A DNA stretch of 16,804 bases. Source: CAZAMT01 sp964486145 (GTDB lineage Bacteria > Bacteroidota > Bacteroidia > Bacteroidales > JAAAOM01). The translations under genes and the position numbers were made by a program. The stretch covers positions 1 through 16,804 of the forward strand of contig CAZAMT010000057.1 of assembly GCA_964486145.1 (NCBI GenBank). Direction: 5' to 3'. Positions 6,945 through 14,930 of the stretch are shown one piece after another. The notes beneath the pieces are model-generated. The model made no database searches, had not been told where the DNA came from, and was given only the letters and a program-made list of their open reading frames with translations. Positions within the stretch are counted from its first letter, which is position 1; the number at the start of each line of letters is the position of its first letter.

Positions 6945-9377
6945 ATGCTTGCAAGATATATTTGTTTTATCATTTCATTAGCTTTTATTTCCGGTGGATT
7001 GGCACAAGAACAAGAAAGTACTGTTTATGGTACCTTGTTTGATGCTGATTCGCTTCCGTTACCTTATTCGAATGTATCTGTTCAAAATGTTCCTATTGGC
7101 ACCGTGGCCGATGACCAGGGATTTTATGAATTGAATGTTCCGTCGGGAAATGAATTAATTCTTGTGTACAGTCATGTTGGCTTTAAAACACAGAAAATTT
7201 CATTTAATGGTAAACCCGGTGAAAGATACCTCATGAATCAATGGCTAAACGAAGAACTAACGTCTATTGAAGGCGTTGAAGTTTCCGCTGAAAAAGAAAG
7301 TTCCTCTACTTTTGTGAAAATAGAAATCAAAGATTTTGAAAATATACCCAATACGTCAGGGAATTTTGAAACCATATTGAAAACCATGGGAGTATCCTCG
7401 AACAATGAGTTAAGCTCACAATATTCGGTTAGAGGAGGAAATTTTGATGAAAATCTGGTATATGTTAATGATATTGAAATCCACAGACCGTTTTTAATCC
7501 GATCGGGTCAGCAGGAAGGCTTGAGTTTTACAAATCCTGACATGGTTGAATCGGTACACTTTTCGGCCGGAGGTTTTGATGCTCAGTACGGTGATAAAAT
7601 GTCATCAGTGCTTGATATAACCTACCGCAAACCAAAAAAATTTGCTGCATCAGCGTCAGCCAGTCTGCTTGGTGGGTCGGCCCATGTGGAAGGAAAGACA
7701 AAAAACAACAAACTAACCCATATTACCGGGGTCAGGTATAAAACCAACCGATATCTGCTGGGTGCACTCGAAACCAAAGGTGATTATAATCCAAATTTTA
7801 TCGATGTTCAATCATATGTAACCTATAAGCCTTTTAAAAAATTTGAAATTGGTTTCCTGGGTAATTTTGCTGATAATCAATACAACTTTATTCCACAAAC
7901 CCTGGAAACATCTTTCGGAACAGTGCAGGATGCCTTGAGTTTTAAAGTGTTTTATGATGGCAACGAGCGTGATCGCTTTCAGACAGCTCTGGGGGCTTTG
8001 AGTTTAGGTTACAGGCCCAACGATGAACTTTCTCTGAAAATAATTTCATCTGCATTTAATACTTACGAGCGCGAAAGCTTTGATATTCAGGGACAGTATT
8101 TGATAAATGAACTGGATAACCGTTTTGGGTCGGAGACAGCAGGTGACAGTATTTTAAATATCGGTATCGGTACATTTATGAACCATGCACGAAACAAACT
8201 TGAAGCCAACGTTTTTTCTATTGAACATAAAGGTTTGTATGCAACCAGTGACAATGATTTACGTTGGGGAATTCAATATCGCTTCGAAAGCATCAATGAC
8301 CAGTTGAGTGAATGGGATGTTCTGGATTCTGCCGGTTATTCAATTCCGTATTCTGATAGTGATGTTTTACTTTTCAATACACGGAAAGGCAAGAGTGATT
8401 TGCAATCGTACCGTATCACCGGATATTTGCAGAATACATATAATTTCAGGAAAGGCAGGGCCGATTATTATGTAACCACCGGTCTGCGCACACACTATTG
8501 GAGCTATAACAAACAAACTGTTGTAAGCCCCCGGGCATCATTAAATATAGATCCGTATTGGTTTCGTGATTTTCGATTTAAATTTGCTGCCGGATATTAT
8601 TACCAGCCGCCGTTTTTCAGGGAATTGCGAACACCGGAAGGCGAAATCAGGAAAAACATTAAAGCACAACGATCCATTCATTTCATTGCAGGAACCAATT
8701 ATTATTTCCAGGCCTGGGATCGTCCGTTTAAGTTATCCTCAGAGTTGTATTTCAAGTCTTTAAGTAATTTAATACCTTATAAGGTTGATAATGTGCGTAT
8801 TAAATATTACCCTGATTACATCGCCCGTGGATATGCAACGGGTATTGAATTTAAAATTAATGGTGAATTTGTGGAAGGATCCCAGTCATGGGCGAGCTTA
8901 ACTTTTCTGAAAACAGAAGAAGATATTTATCGTGATTTTTACATTGTCGATCATAAAAAATATGAACCTGGCTACTATTCACGCCCAACGGATCAGCTTT
9001 TTAATTTTACGATGTTTTTCCAGGATTACTTCCCGAATAACCCTGATTACAAAGTACATTTAAATTTTGTATATGCATCAAAAATGTATGTGAGCCAGTC
9101 CAATCCGAAACGCCTTGATGTTACTTTTCCACTGAGCGCGTATAAACGTGTTGATTTGGGCGTATCAAAAACCATTGACCGGCTAACCTCACAGAACAGG
9201 CTTTTCAAATCGGCATGGATAAGCGCAGAAGTATTTAATTTACTGGATATTAAAAATAAAATTTCATATCTGTGGATTCGTACAGTTTCGAATCAAACGG
9301 GCGATTCCGGCTATTATGCCATTCCTAACTTTTTAACCTCCCGCAGAATCAATGTGAAATTGTCATTTCGATTTTAG
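6945..9377 (+). CDS. TonB-dependent outer-membrane receptor with N-terminal CarboxypepD_reg-like domain
   Basis: I take ATG at 6945 (810 residues) because it begins directly with a signal peptide (about 1-20, ending SGGLA before QEQES); the upstream TTG at 6861 would put 28 non-signal residues in front. After the signal come a CarboxypepD_reg-like domain (about 25-105, GTVADDQGFYELNVPSG), a plug domain (about 125-235, with YSVRGGNFDENLVYVNDIEI and FSAGGFDAQYGDKMSSVLDI) and a long beta-barrel region ending in INVKLSFRF with the C-terminal Phe typical of barrel proteins. Such receptors take up ligands through TonB-ExbBD energy. No SusD-like gene follows, so this is not a standard glycan-uptake SusC/D pair and the substrate cannot be told. 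The preceding exported protein may be a partner. Confidence 0.92.
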   Translation: MLARYICFIISLAFISGGLAQEQESTVYGTLFDADSLPLPYSNVSVQNVPIGTVADDQGFYELNVPSGNELILVYSHVGFKTQKISFNGKPGERYLMNQWLNEELTSIEGVEVSAEKESSSTFVKIEIKDFENIPNTSGNFETILKTMGVSSNNELSSQYSVRGGNFDENLVYVNDIEIHRPFLIRSGQQEGLSFTNPDMVESVHFSAGGFDAQYGDKMSSVLDITYRKPKKFAASASASLLGGSAHVEGKTKNNKLTHITGVRYKTNRYLLGALETKGDYNPNFIDVQSYVTYKPFKKFEIGFLGNFADNQYNFIPQTLETSFGTVQDALSFKVFYDGNERDRFQTALGALSLGYRPNDELSLKIISSAFNTYERESFDIQGQYLINELDNRFGSETAGDSILNIGIGTFMNHARNKLEANVFSIEHKGLYATSDNDLRWGIQYRFESINDQLSEWDVLDSAGYSIPYSDSDVLLFNTRKGKSDLQSYRITGYLQNTYNFRKGRADYYVTTGLRTHYWSYNKQTVVSPRASLNIDPYWFRDFRFKFAAGYYYQPPFFRELRTPEGEIRKNIKAQRSIHFIAGTNYYFQAWDRPFKLSSELYFKSLSNLIPYKVDNVRIKYYPDYIARGYATGIEFKINGEFVEGSQSWASLTFLKTEEDIYRDFYIVDHKKYEPGYYSRPTDQLFNFTMFFQDYFPNNPDYKVHLNFVYASKMYVSQSNPKRLDVTFPLSAYKRVDLGVSKTIDRLTSQNRLFKSAWISAEVFNLLDIKNKISYLWIRTVSNQTGDSGYYAIPNFLTSRRINVKLSFRF

Positions 9378-9506
9378 CTTGTATTGCTGTTTGGTTTATC
9401 GAAACTCTCAAAATTCTGATAAGCAGTAATAAAACATTCCAAAAAAAAATTACATTTGTCTGGTTTTGTAGAATGAAGGAATCAATGAATATTTATGCAA
9501 TATTTG

Positions 9507-9535
9507 TTCAATGTTATGCATATTACAACATTGAA
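9507..9535. repeat. Perfect 9-bp inverted repeat upstream of rocD
   Basis: TTCAATGTT at 9507-9515 and AACATTGAA at 9527-9535 are exact reverse complements with an 11-bp spacer; half-site centres are 20 bp apart, two helical turns. It is 105 bp before the rocD ATG and 129 bp after the receptor stop. No T run follows, so it is more like an operator or an mRNA leader stem than an intrinsic terminator. The regulator is unknown. Confidence 0.45.
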
Positions 9536-9571
9536 ATTTATGATAAATAACATGGTTTTAACGTAATTCAT

Positions 9572-9606
9572 TTTGTATCTTTATACTCAAATAATGTATA
9601 AATATG
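9572..9606 (+). promoter_or_regulatory. Possible rocD promoter (TTTG and TAaaTATG)
   Basis: TTTG at 9572-9575 and TAAATATG at 9599-9606 resemble the -33 and -7 elements of Bacteroidota promoters with a 23-bp spacer; the -7 box differs at one consensus base. The -7 box ends 34 bp before the ATG at 9641. A better -7 match, TACATTTG at 9451-9458, lies upstream but has no clear -33 partner and would give a leader of roughly 180 nt that includes the inverted repeat at 9507-9535. Confidence 0.28.
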
Positions 9607-9640
9607 CGTTTAATTGTAATTTAAATAATTCATAGATAAA

Positions 9641-10861
9641 ATGACAAATATGACAAGCCAGCAGTACATTGAAAGAGAAGAAAAGTTTGGCGCGCACAAT
9701 TACCATCCATTGCCTGTGGTGTTAGACAAAGGGGAAGGTGTTTATGTATGGGATGTTGAAGGGAAAAAGTACTTTGATTTTCTGAGCGCGTATTCCGCTG
9801 TTAATCAAGGGCACTGCCATCCATCTATTATTGGTGCACTAACCGAACAATCAAAGAAACTCACACTTACTTCCCGTGCTTTTTTTAATAGTAGTTTGGG
9901 TGAATTTGAAGAATATGTAACCGATTATTTTGGATATGACAAGGTTTTACCCATGAATAGTGGGGCAGAAGGAGATGAAACCGCGTTGAAACTTTGCCGG
10001 AAATGGGCATACGAAAAGAAAGGAATCCCTGAAAATCAGGCAAAGATTATCGTTTGCGAAGGAAATTTTCATGGGCGAACCATAACGATAATTTCAATGT
10101 CTACGGATCCAGATTCATATAAAGGGTATGGCCCGTATACTCCCGGTTTTACCATTGTTCCTTACAATGACATTGATTCGTTGAAAAAGGAGCTTGAAGA
10201 TCCGAATGTAGCCGGATTTTTAGTTGAACCCATTCAGGGCGAAGCAGGGGTGTATGTTCCCGATGATGGATTTTTGAAACAAGCATACGAATTGTGTAAC
10301 CAAAAAAACGTGTTGTTCATCGCTGATGAGGTGCAAACCGGTATTGCACGCACCGGTAAAATGTTGGCTTGTGACCACGAGGGCGTCAGACCGGATATAC
10401 TCATCCTTGGCAAGGCTTTATCAGGTGGGGTTTATCCCGTATCGGCAGTGTTGGCTGATAATGACATCATGCTTTGTATCAAGCCCGGGGAGCATGGATC
10501 AACTTATGGAGGGAATCCTGTGGCAGCAAAAGTGGCTATTGCTGCATTAAAAGTTATTAAAGACGAAAACCTTGCAGATAATGCTACCAAACTGGGTGAG
10601 ATATTTCGAAAAGGGTTGAATGAAATCCGGTCAGATATGATTGAACTTGTGAGAGGTAAAGGTTTGTTGAATGCCATTGTAATTAAACCAAAAAACAATA
10701 AAACCGCATGGGATGTTTGCGTTGCTATGAAAGAAAACGGGCTTTTGGCAAAACCAACACATCAGCATATCATTCGCTTCGCTCCACCGCTGGTCATTAA
10801 TGAGCAACAAATTTATGAATCATTGGAAATTATCAAGAAAACCATCGCTCAGTTTGGATAA
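9641..10861 (+). CDS. rocD: Ornithine aminotransferase
   Basis: The 406-residue protein is a fold-type I PLP aminotransferase of class III. It matches ornithine aminotransferase throughout: FGAHNYHPLPVVL near the start, MNSGAEGDETALKLCRKWAY, NFHGRTITIISMSTD, VEPIQGEAGV, ADEVQTGIARTGKMLACDHE, LGKALSGGVYPVSAVLAD with the PLP lysine Lys258, and EHGSTYGGNPVA. It transfers the delta-amino group of L-ornithine to 2-oxoglutarate, giving glutamate 5-semialdehyde and glutamate, and links arginine and proline metabolism. The ATG at 9641 follows an AT-rich leader without a Shine-Dalgarno sequence; Met4 is an alternative start. It appears to be a single-gene unit, with an inverted repeat upstream and a terminator downstream, and no arginine or proline genes beside it. 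Confidence 0.95.
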   Translation: MTNMTSQQYIEREEKFGAHNYHPLPVVLDKGEGVYVWDVEGKKYFDFLSAYSAVNQGHCHPSIIGALTEQSKKLTLTSRAFFNSSLGEFEEYVTDYFGYDKVLPMNSGAEGDETALKLCRKWAYEKKGIPENQAKIIVCEGNFHGRTITIISMSTDPDSYKGYGPYTPGFTIVPYNDIDSLKKELEDPNVAGFLVEPIQGEAGVYVPDDGFLKQAYELCNQKNVLFIADEVQTGIARTGKMLACDHEGVRPDILILGKALSGGVYPVSAVLADNDIMLCIKPGEHGSTYGGNPVAAKVAIAALKVIKDENLADNATKLGEIFRKGLNEIRSDMIELVRGKGLLNAIVIKPKNNKTAWDVCVAMKENGLLAKPTHQHIIRFAPPLVINEQQIYESLEIIKKTIAQFG

Positions 10862-10910
10862 TGCAACTTTCTTTGATGGTTAGAGTTTTGGTATTGATAG
10901 AAACCAATTC

Positions 10911-10952
10911 AAAAACCGGTATTTCTGAATTTTTTTGATGTGCCGGTTTTTT
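10911..10952 (+). terminator. Intrinsic terminator after rocD
   Basis: AAAAACCGG (10911-10919) pairs perfectly with CCGGTTTTT (10943-10951), followed by one more T. The loop is long (23 nt), which lowers confidence somewhat. It is 49 bp after the rocD stop. Since the arms carry A and T runs at their outer ends, it could also stop leftward transcripts. Confidence 0.65.
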
Positions 10953-11050
10953 ATGGTATAAAAAAATATAAACATAACTTTCAAATGCTCCGTATATTCA
11001 TTTCTGAGAATTGAGTACATCTAATTGATACATTTAATTAATGGAATTGT

Positions 11051-11055
11051 AGGAG
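11051..11055 (+). promoter_or_regulatory. Shine-Dalgarno sequence AGGAG before the cyclase gene
   Basis: AGGAG lies 7 bases before the ATG at 11063, an ideal spacing. Most other genes here have only A/T-rich sequence in this position, as is usual in Bacteroidota, so a strong Shine-Dalgarno is notable and supports this start. Confidence 0.5.
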
Positions 11056-11062
11056 TCATTAA

Positions 11063-12688
11063 ATGGAGGCGAAGGTATTGGTGGTAGATGACATTCAGGT
11101 GAATCTGAATTTAATCATCAACATATTAAAGTACGATGAACAGGAATATCGGATACTAACAGCTGAAAACGGAGAGCAGGCTTTTCAACTTGCCGTAACG
11201 GACTTGCCACACATCATTCTCATGGATTGGGAAATGCCTGTTTTGTCGGGAATTGATGCCTTACGTAAATTGAAACAAACGCCATCAACTGCCAATATAC
11301 CAGTCATTATGGTTACGGCTTACACCATGCCAGAACATGTGCAGGAAGCATTTGAAGCAGGAGCATCAGACTTCATTAAAAAGCCCGTAAATGCCGTTGA
11401 ACTTCGTGCAAGACTAAAATCGGCATTGCACCTGAGCCAGTCGGTAAGAACAATTCATGAGCAAAATAAAAAAATTGAGTCACAAATAAATGAATTACAA
11501 AAACTTGCGCTTGTTGCAGACAAAACACCGCACTCGTTTATTATTATTTCACCCGAAGGGTTCATTGAATGGGCCAACGAAGGGTTTAAATACATCCATG
11601 GGTGTAGTTTGAATGAGTGTATCAACTTATATGGTGGAAATATTCTTTTATATCCTTCATACTCAAATTTTAAGAAATCATTTCAAACATGCATCGATAA
11701 AAACGAGGATATTCATTTTGCTACAAAATTTGAAACAGCTTCGTCAACAATAAAATGGCTACATATATCCCTTACACCGATTCAGAATAAAAATGGACAG
11801 GTTTCTAAAATAATTGCTCTTGAAACAGATATCACGGAGCTCAAAACCAAAGAAGAAGAATTAAGTAAAAAGAACAAAAAACTTCGAATGCTTACCCGGT
11901 ACCTCGGTAAAGCAAATTCGAAACTTGAACGGCAAAAAGTTGAAATTAACTCAAAAAACGAGGCACTTGAAAAAGAAAAACAAAAGGTAGATGATCTTCT
12001 CCGAAACATTTTACCATATGAAATTGCTTATCAACTAAAAAACAAAGGCAATGCAAAGCCGAAAAATTACCGGATGGTGTCCGTATTATTTGCTGATTTT
12101 AAAGACTTTTCAAGAAGCAGCTTAACGCTGGAACCTAATCAACTCGTTGAAATTTTGGACTCCTATTTTACGCATTTCGATGAAATTATAAACAAACATT
12201 ATCTTGAAAAAATTAAAACCGTTGGTGATGCGTATATGTGCGCCGGGGGTCTTCCACTTCGAAACAAAAGCAATCCTATTGATGCAGTTCTGGCTGGTAT
12301 AAAAATCCAACATTTCATAAATGAAATCAATGTGCAAAAAAAACTGGCCAACAAGCCATTTTGGGAACTCAGGCTCGGAATTCACACCGGCCCGGTTATA
12401 GCTGGAATTGTTGGTGAACAAAAATTTGCCTACGACATCTGGGGACAAACCGTTAATATTGCCAGCAGGATGGAGTCGGCCGGCCATGCCGGGATGGTCA
12501 ATATTTCGGAATCAACGTACGAATATGTCAAAGATTTCTTTGATTGCACCTACCGCGGCAAAATTGAAGCAAAAAACATTGGGAAAGTAGATATGTATTT
12601 TGTGCATGGACTGAAATCTGAATTTTGTATCAATGGAAATCAAACCGATCCAAACGAGCATTTCGCTAAACTGCTGAATGAGATATAA
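11063..12688 (+). CDS. Response-regulator adenylate cyclase: REC-PAS-coiled coil-class III cyclase
   Basis: The 541 residues hold a receiver (about 4-120; Asp9-Asp10, phospho-acceptor Asp55 in LMDWEMPVLSG, Thr85, Lys107), a PAS domain (about 145-265), a coiled coil (about 265-325, rich in K and E) and a class III cyclase domain (about 335-520). The metal-binding aspartates are Asp345 (LFADFKDFS) and Asp389 (TVGDAYM). Lys385 and Asp458 (YDIWG) are the adenine-selecting pair, and Asn465 and Arg469 (NIASRM) are the transition-state residues. By family rules this predicts ATP to cAMP conversion, not cGMP. The coiled coil would join dimerisation of the sensor part to the cyclase dimer. The gene has its own leader and a strong Shine-Dalgarno sequence. 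Which kinase phosphorylates it is unknown; the hybrid kinases at the left of the window are possible sources but are not in its operon. Confidence 0.93.
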   Translation: MEAKVLVVDDIQVNLNLIINILKYDEQEYRILTAENGEQAFQLAVTDLPHIILMDWEMPVLSGIDALRKLKQTPSTANIPVIMVTAYTMPEHVQEAFEAGASDFIKKPVNAVELRARLKSALHLSQSVRTIHEQNKKIESQINELQKLALVADKTPHSFIIISPEGFIEWANEGFKYIHGCSLNECINLYGGNILLYPSYSNFKKSFQTCIDKNEDIHFATKFETASSTIKWLHISLTPIQNKNGQVSKIIALETDITELKTKEEELSKKNKKLRMLTRYLGKANSKLERQKVEINSKNEALEKEKQKVDDLLRNILPYEIAYQLKNKGNAKPKNYRMVSVLFADFKDFSRSSLTLEPNQLVEILDSYFTHFDEIINKHYLEKIKTVGDAYMCAGGLPLRNKSNPIDAVLAGIKIQHFINEINVQKKLANKPFWELRLGIHTGPVIAGIVGEQKFAYDIWGQTVNIASRMESAGHAGMVNISESTYEYVKDFFDCTYRGKIEAKNIGKVDMYFVHGLKSEFCINGNQTDPNEHFAKLLNEI

Positions 12689-12725
12689 AAAAAGGAGAAT
12701 ATCCCGTTATTAGTGAATATCCTCC
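12687..12725 (-). terminator. Intrinsic terminator of the lipoprotein pair
   Basis: Read on the - strand, GGAGGATAT (12725-12717) pairs with ATATTCTCC (12702-12694), nine pairs including one G-U, with a 14-nt loop, followed by seven T (12693-12687). It begins 9 bp after the DUF1080 stop. The T run overlaps the end of the convergent cyclase gene. On the + strand the hairpin has one A-C mismatch and no T run, so it is directional. Confidence 0.8.
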
Positions 12726-12734
12726 AAATAATAT

Positions 12735-13397
12735 TTATAGTTTCTTCAGGTAGAAATTCCGGAATTCCATGGGTCCGCCTTCACTTTGCAGGCCAATTTT
12801 ACCCGAATTGATGGTTGTTTGTGTAGCTTTGTTTTGATATACTCCGTTAACAATCAGTGATATAGAATTATCCTGACAGGTGATTTCATATTTGTTCCAC
12901 TGTCCGGCAGCATTTTCACTTGAATCTTCGAATTTCGCTACTACCCTGGATGTAGTATCGATTCTTTCTTTAAATGTGGCATCGCCCATGGCTACAAAAT
13001 CGCCGGCTTTACCACTCATAAGCTGAGCCTCAATACATGTAGGCCACAGTTTGTCTTCTCCCTGCATATGCAACAAAACACCGCTGTTTTTTGGTTCTTC
13101 TGTCCACCGCCATTCCACAACGAGTTCGTAATTTTCAAATGTTTCAACCGTGCGAATATAACCAAATGGCATTCCTGTGGTATACAATTTACCATCCACT
13201 ACCTGCCAAACAGAATCCTTATTGTAGGCAGTGTCTTCAATAAAAATTTCAAGTCCGCTTAAATCTTCTCCATTGAAAAGATAAATGAGTGAATCGGTTT
13301 CATCTGAAGCAATTATTTCCTGATTGCCTTTGTTTTGACAAGAAATTGCAATAAACGCGAATAGCAAGAATGTAAGAAATGGAAGTTGTGTTTTCAT
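12735..13397 (-). CDS. DUF1080 (3-keto-disaccharide hydrolase family) lipoprotein
   Basis: I choose ATG at 13397 (220 residues) because it starts a lipoprotein signal peptide, MKTQLPFLTFLLFAFIAISC, with lipidated Cys20; the open frame extends to 13463 but would overlap the upstream gene and bury the signal. Residues about 40-220 form a DUF1080 domain, a concanavalin-like beta sandwich: LFNGEDLSGLEIF near its start, WQVVDGKLYTTG, YELVVEWRW, NSGVLLHMQGEDKLWPTCIE, AGQWNKYEI and GKIGLQSEGGPMEFRNFYLK at the end. Family members include enzymes acting on 3-keto-glycosides and many of unknown activity. It follows the FGE-like lipoprotein gene by 31 bp, so both are probably one transcript and both lipid-anchored. 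No sugar oxidoreductase gene is nearby to support the keto-sugar pathway. Confidence 0.87.
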   Translation of the reverse strand: MKTQLPFLTFLLFAFIAISCQNKGNQEIIASDETDSLIYLFNGEDLSGLEIFIEDTAYNKDSVWQVVDGKLYTTGMPFGYIRTVETFENYELVVEWRWTEEPKNSGVLLHMQGEDKLWPTCIEAQLMSGKAGDFVAMGDATFKERIDTTSRVVAKFEDSSENAAGQWNKYEITCQDNSISLIVNGVYQNKATQTTINSGKIGLQSEGGPMEFRNFYLKKL

Positions 13398-13428
13398 AAT
13401 TTTAAAAGATTCGTTTGAATTTATATTA

Positions 13429-14385
13429 CTAATTACCACTTTTAGCGCATCTGAATCCTGCATTAAACAAGGATGTTTCGATTGAATTTTGTCCCCTAAA
13501 TGAAACCGTGTAGCTTAACTCACCGGCTTGATCATAAAAAAATGACCCCCCGCGAATGGTTTTTATATTTGGGTTTATCCTGAACGGTTTACCTCCTGGA
13601 TAAGGTTTATAGGTGTTTTGACACCACTCCCAAACATTTCCGCCCATATCTGTGAGGCCCGAATCTGTTTCGCCATAATGTCCGACAGGTGATGTAAAAA
13701 CAAAGCCATCTGCACCCTGCTCAGTTGATAAATCGCCTTGCCAAACATTAGCCATAAACCTGCCATTCATAAAAACTTCATTTCCCCAGCTAAACTTCTC
13801 TCCGCTATTTTTCCCTCCACGAGCAGCATATTCCCATTCAAATTCGGTAGGCAGCCGCAGTCCTGCCCATTCACAATAGGCTACAGCATCATTCCAACTC
13901 ACCTGTGTTACCGGATGATCATCCTTTGCTGCCGGCTTGTCAGGCCCAAGCGGATATTCCCATGTAGTTCCTTTTAACAGTTCCCATTTACCCTCGTTAA
14001 GATTATATACTCCGGAATCACCGAACTTTTCAGCCTCGGTAACGTAACTGGTTGCTTCAATGAATTTTCGGAACCTTGCAACGGTAACCAGGTGCTTATC
14101 CAGAAAAAAAGGTTCTATTTTGGTTTCAAAAGCTGGTGACTCATTGGGCATTTGATCATTGGAACCAATGATGATAGGCCCTCCTTCAAAATAAACCATG
14201 TCTTCATTTTTTTCTGAAGGATTATTTGTTACGAGTGAATCTGAATTTTCTTTTGTATGGCTTTTTTTCTCCACATGTTGACTTTCAGTTTGAACATCAG
14301 CATTTTTATCAGCATCGCTGCTGCTTTGTGAACAACTTGATAATACCAAATAAAAAACAACGAATACTACAGTATTTTTAAACAT
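13429..14385 (-). CDS. FGE-sulfatase (SUMF1-like) domain lipoprotein lacking the catalytic cysteine pair
   Basis: ATG at 14385 gives 318 residues beginning with a lipoprotein signal peptide (lipobox LSSC, Cys18); the frame extends 19 codons further upstream but those residues do not belong to a signal. A Ser/Asp/Lys-rich linker (about 19-70) leads to an FGE-sulfatase domain (about 72-318): HPVTQVSWNDAVAYCEWAGL, RLPTEFEWEYAARGG, LTDMGGNVWEWCQNTY, IRGGSFF, GFRCAK. True formylglycine-generating enzymes have two active-site cysteines after the RGGS motif; here the stretch is SFFYDQAGELSYTVSFRG without cysteine, so sulfatase activation is not expected. Related surface or secreted proteins use this lectin-like fold for binding or other roles. 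It is the first gene of a lipoprotein pair with DUF1080. No sulfatase is nearby. Confidence 0.9.
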   Translation of the reverse strand: MFKNTVVFVVFYLVLSSCSQSSSDADKNADVQTESQHVEKKSHTKENSDSLVTNNPSEKNEDMVYFEGGPIIIGSNDQMPNESPAFETKIEPFFLDKHLVTVARFRKFIEATSYVTEAEKFGDSGVYNLNEGKWELLKGTTWEYPLGPDKPAAKDDHPVTQVSWNDAVAYCEWAGLRLPTEFEWEYAARGGKNSGEKFSWGNEVFMNGRFMANVWQGDLSTEQGADGFVFTSPVGHYGETDSGLTDMGGNVWEWCQNTYKPYPGGKPFRINPNIKTIRGGSFFYDQAGELSYTVSFRGQNSIETSLFNAGFRCAKSGN

Positions 14386-14566
14386 ATGAAATATTATAAA
14401 AAATTTTAGCCAATTTATAAATTTACAGAACAAATTAAGCAATTTTTGTAAGATAGTTGAAGATAGACTTGATTTTTATATAAAAAAACAAATTGAATTA
14501 AACCTTTGGAAGAAAAAATCATCAAAAGAATAACATTAGTTGATAAATCATTATAAATATTGAAGA

Positions 14567-14908
14567 ATGAAGAAATTGATAATCATTACTTTATTGATAT
14601 CAGGAATCTCCGGGCTTTGTATGGCCCAGGAAAACGTTCCGGCATCAATAAAAATTGACAAAAGCAATTTGTCATTGAAACCAAACAGCAGGGAATACGC
14701 AGCAGTGCGCATGACAAACAATCGACAGCGCATGGAACTTCGAAAAAGCAGAACCATGATGTTGCGAAAAGAACTTGCTAAAAAACGACTGCAACAGTTG
14801 AGAAAAGGTCAAAGATCTATGCAACAGCAGCGGAGATTGATTCAACAGCGACGCGCTGTAAGGCAGCGGATGATTCAGCAACAACGAAAACGAAATCTTC
14901 GCCGATAA
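14567..14908 (+). CDS. Small secreted Arg/Gln-rich basic protein, unknown function
   Basis: The 113-residue product has a clear signal peptide (about 1-20, MKKLIIITLLISGISGLCMA, before QENVP). The mature part is extremely basic: about 20 arginines in some 93 residues, with the last 30 residues built almost only from Q, R, K, L, I and M (for example QQQRRLIQQRRAVRQRM). It contains no cysteine after the signal and no recognised domain. Such composition suggests a disordered or helical chain that would bind acidic partners such as polysaccharide, nucleic acid or lipid A. The TPR gene starts 22 bp downstream on the same strand, so they probably form one transcript. The gene is real by its signal peptide and spacing, but I do not recognise a family. 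Confidence 0.72.
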   Translation: MKKLIIITLLISGISGLCMAQENVPASIKIDKSNLSLKPNSREYAAVRMTNNRQRMELRKSRTMMLRKELAKKRLQQLRKGQRSMQQQRRLIQQRRAVRQRMIQQQRKRNLRR

Positions 14909-14930
14909 TAAAATCATAAAACGAAAATTT

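Noticed and set aside
13398..13463. Upstream start of the DUF1080 lipoprotein
   Set aside because: It would overlap the FGE-like gene and bury the lipoprotein signal peptide that starts at 13397.
14386..14442. Upstream start of the FGE-like lipoprotein
   Set aside because: The 19 extra residues come before a complete lipoprotein signal peptide starting at 14385, which is the better start.
14820..14895. Possible short tandem DNA repeat in the CAG/CGA-rich tail of the basic protein gene
   Set aside because: The units are irregular and explained by coding for Gln and Arg; there is no exact repeat array.
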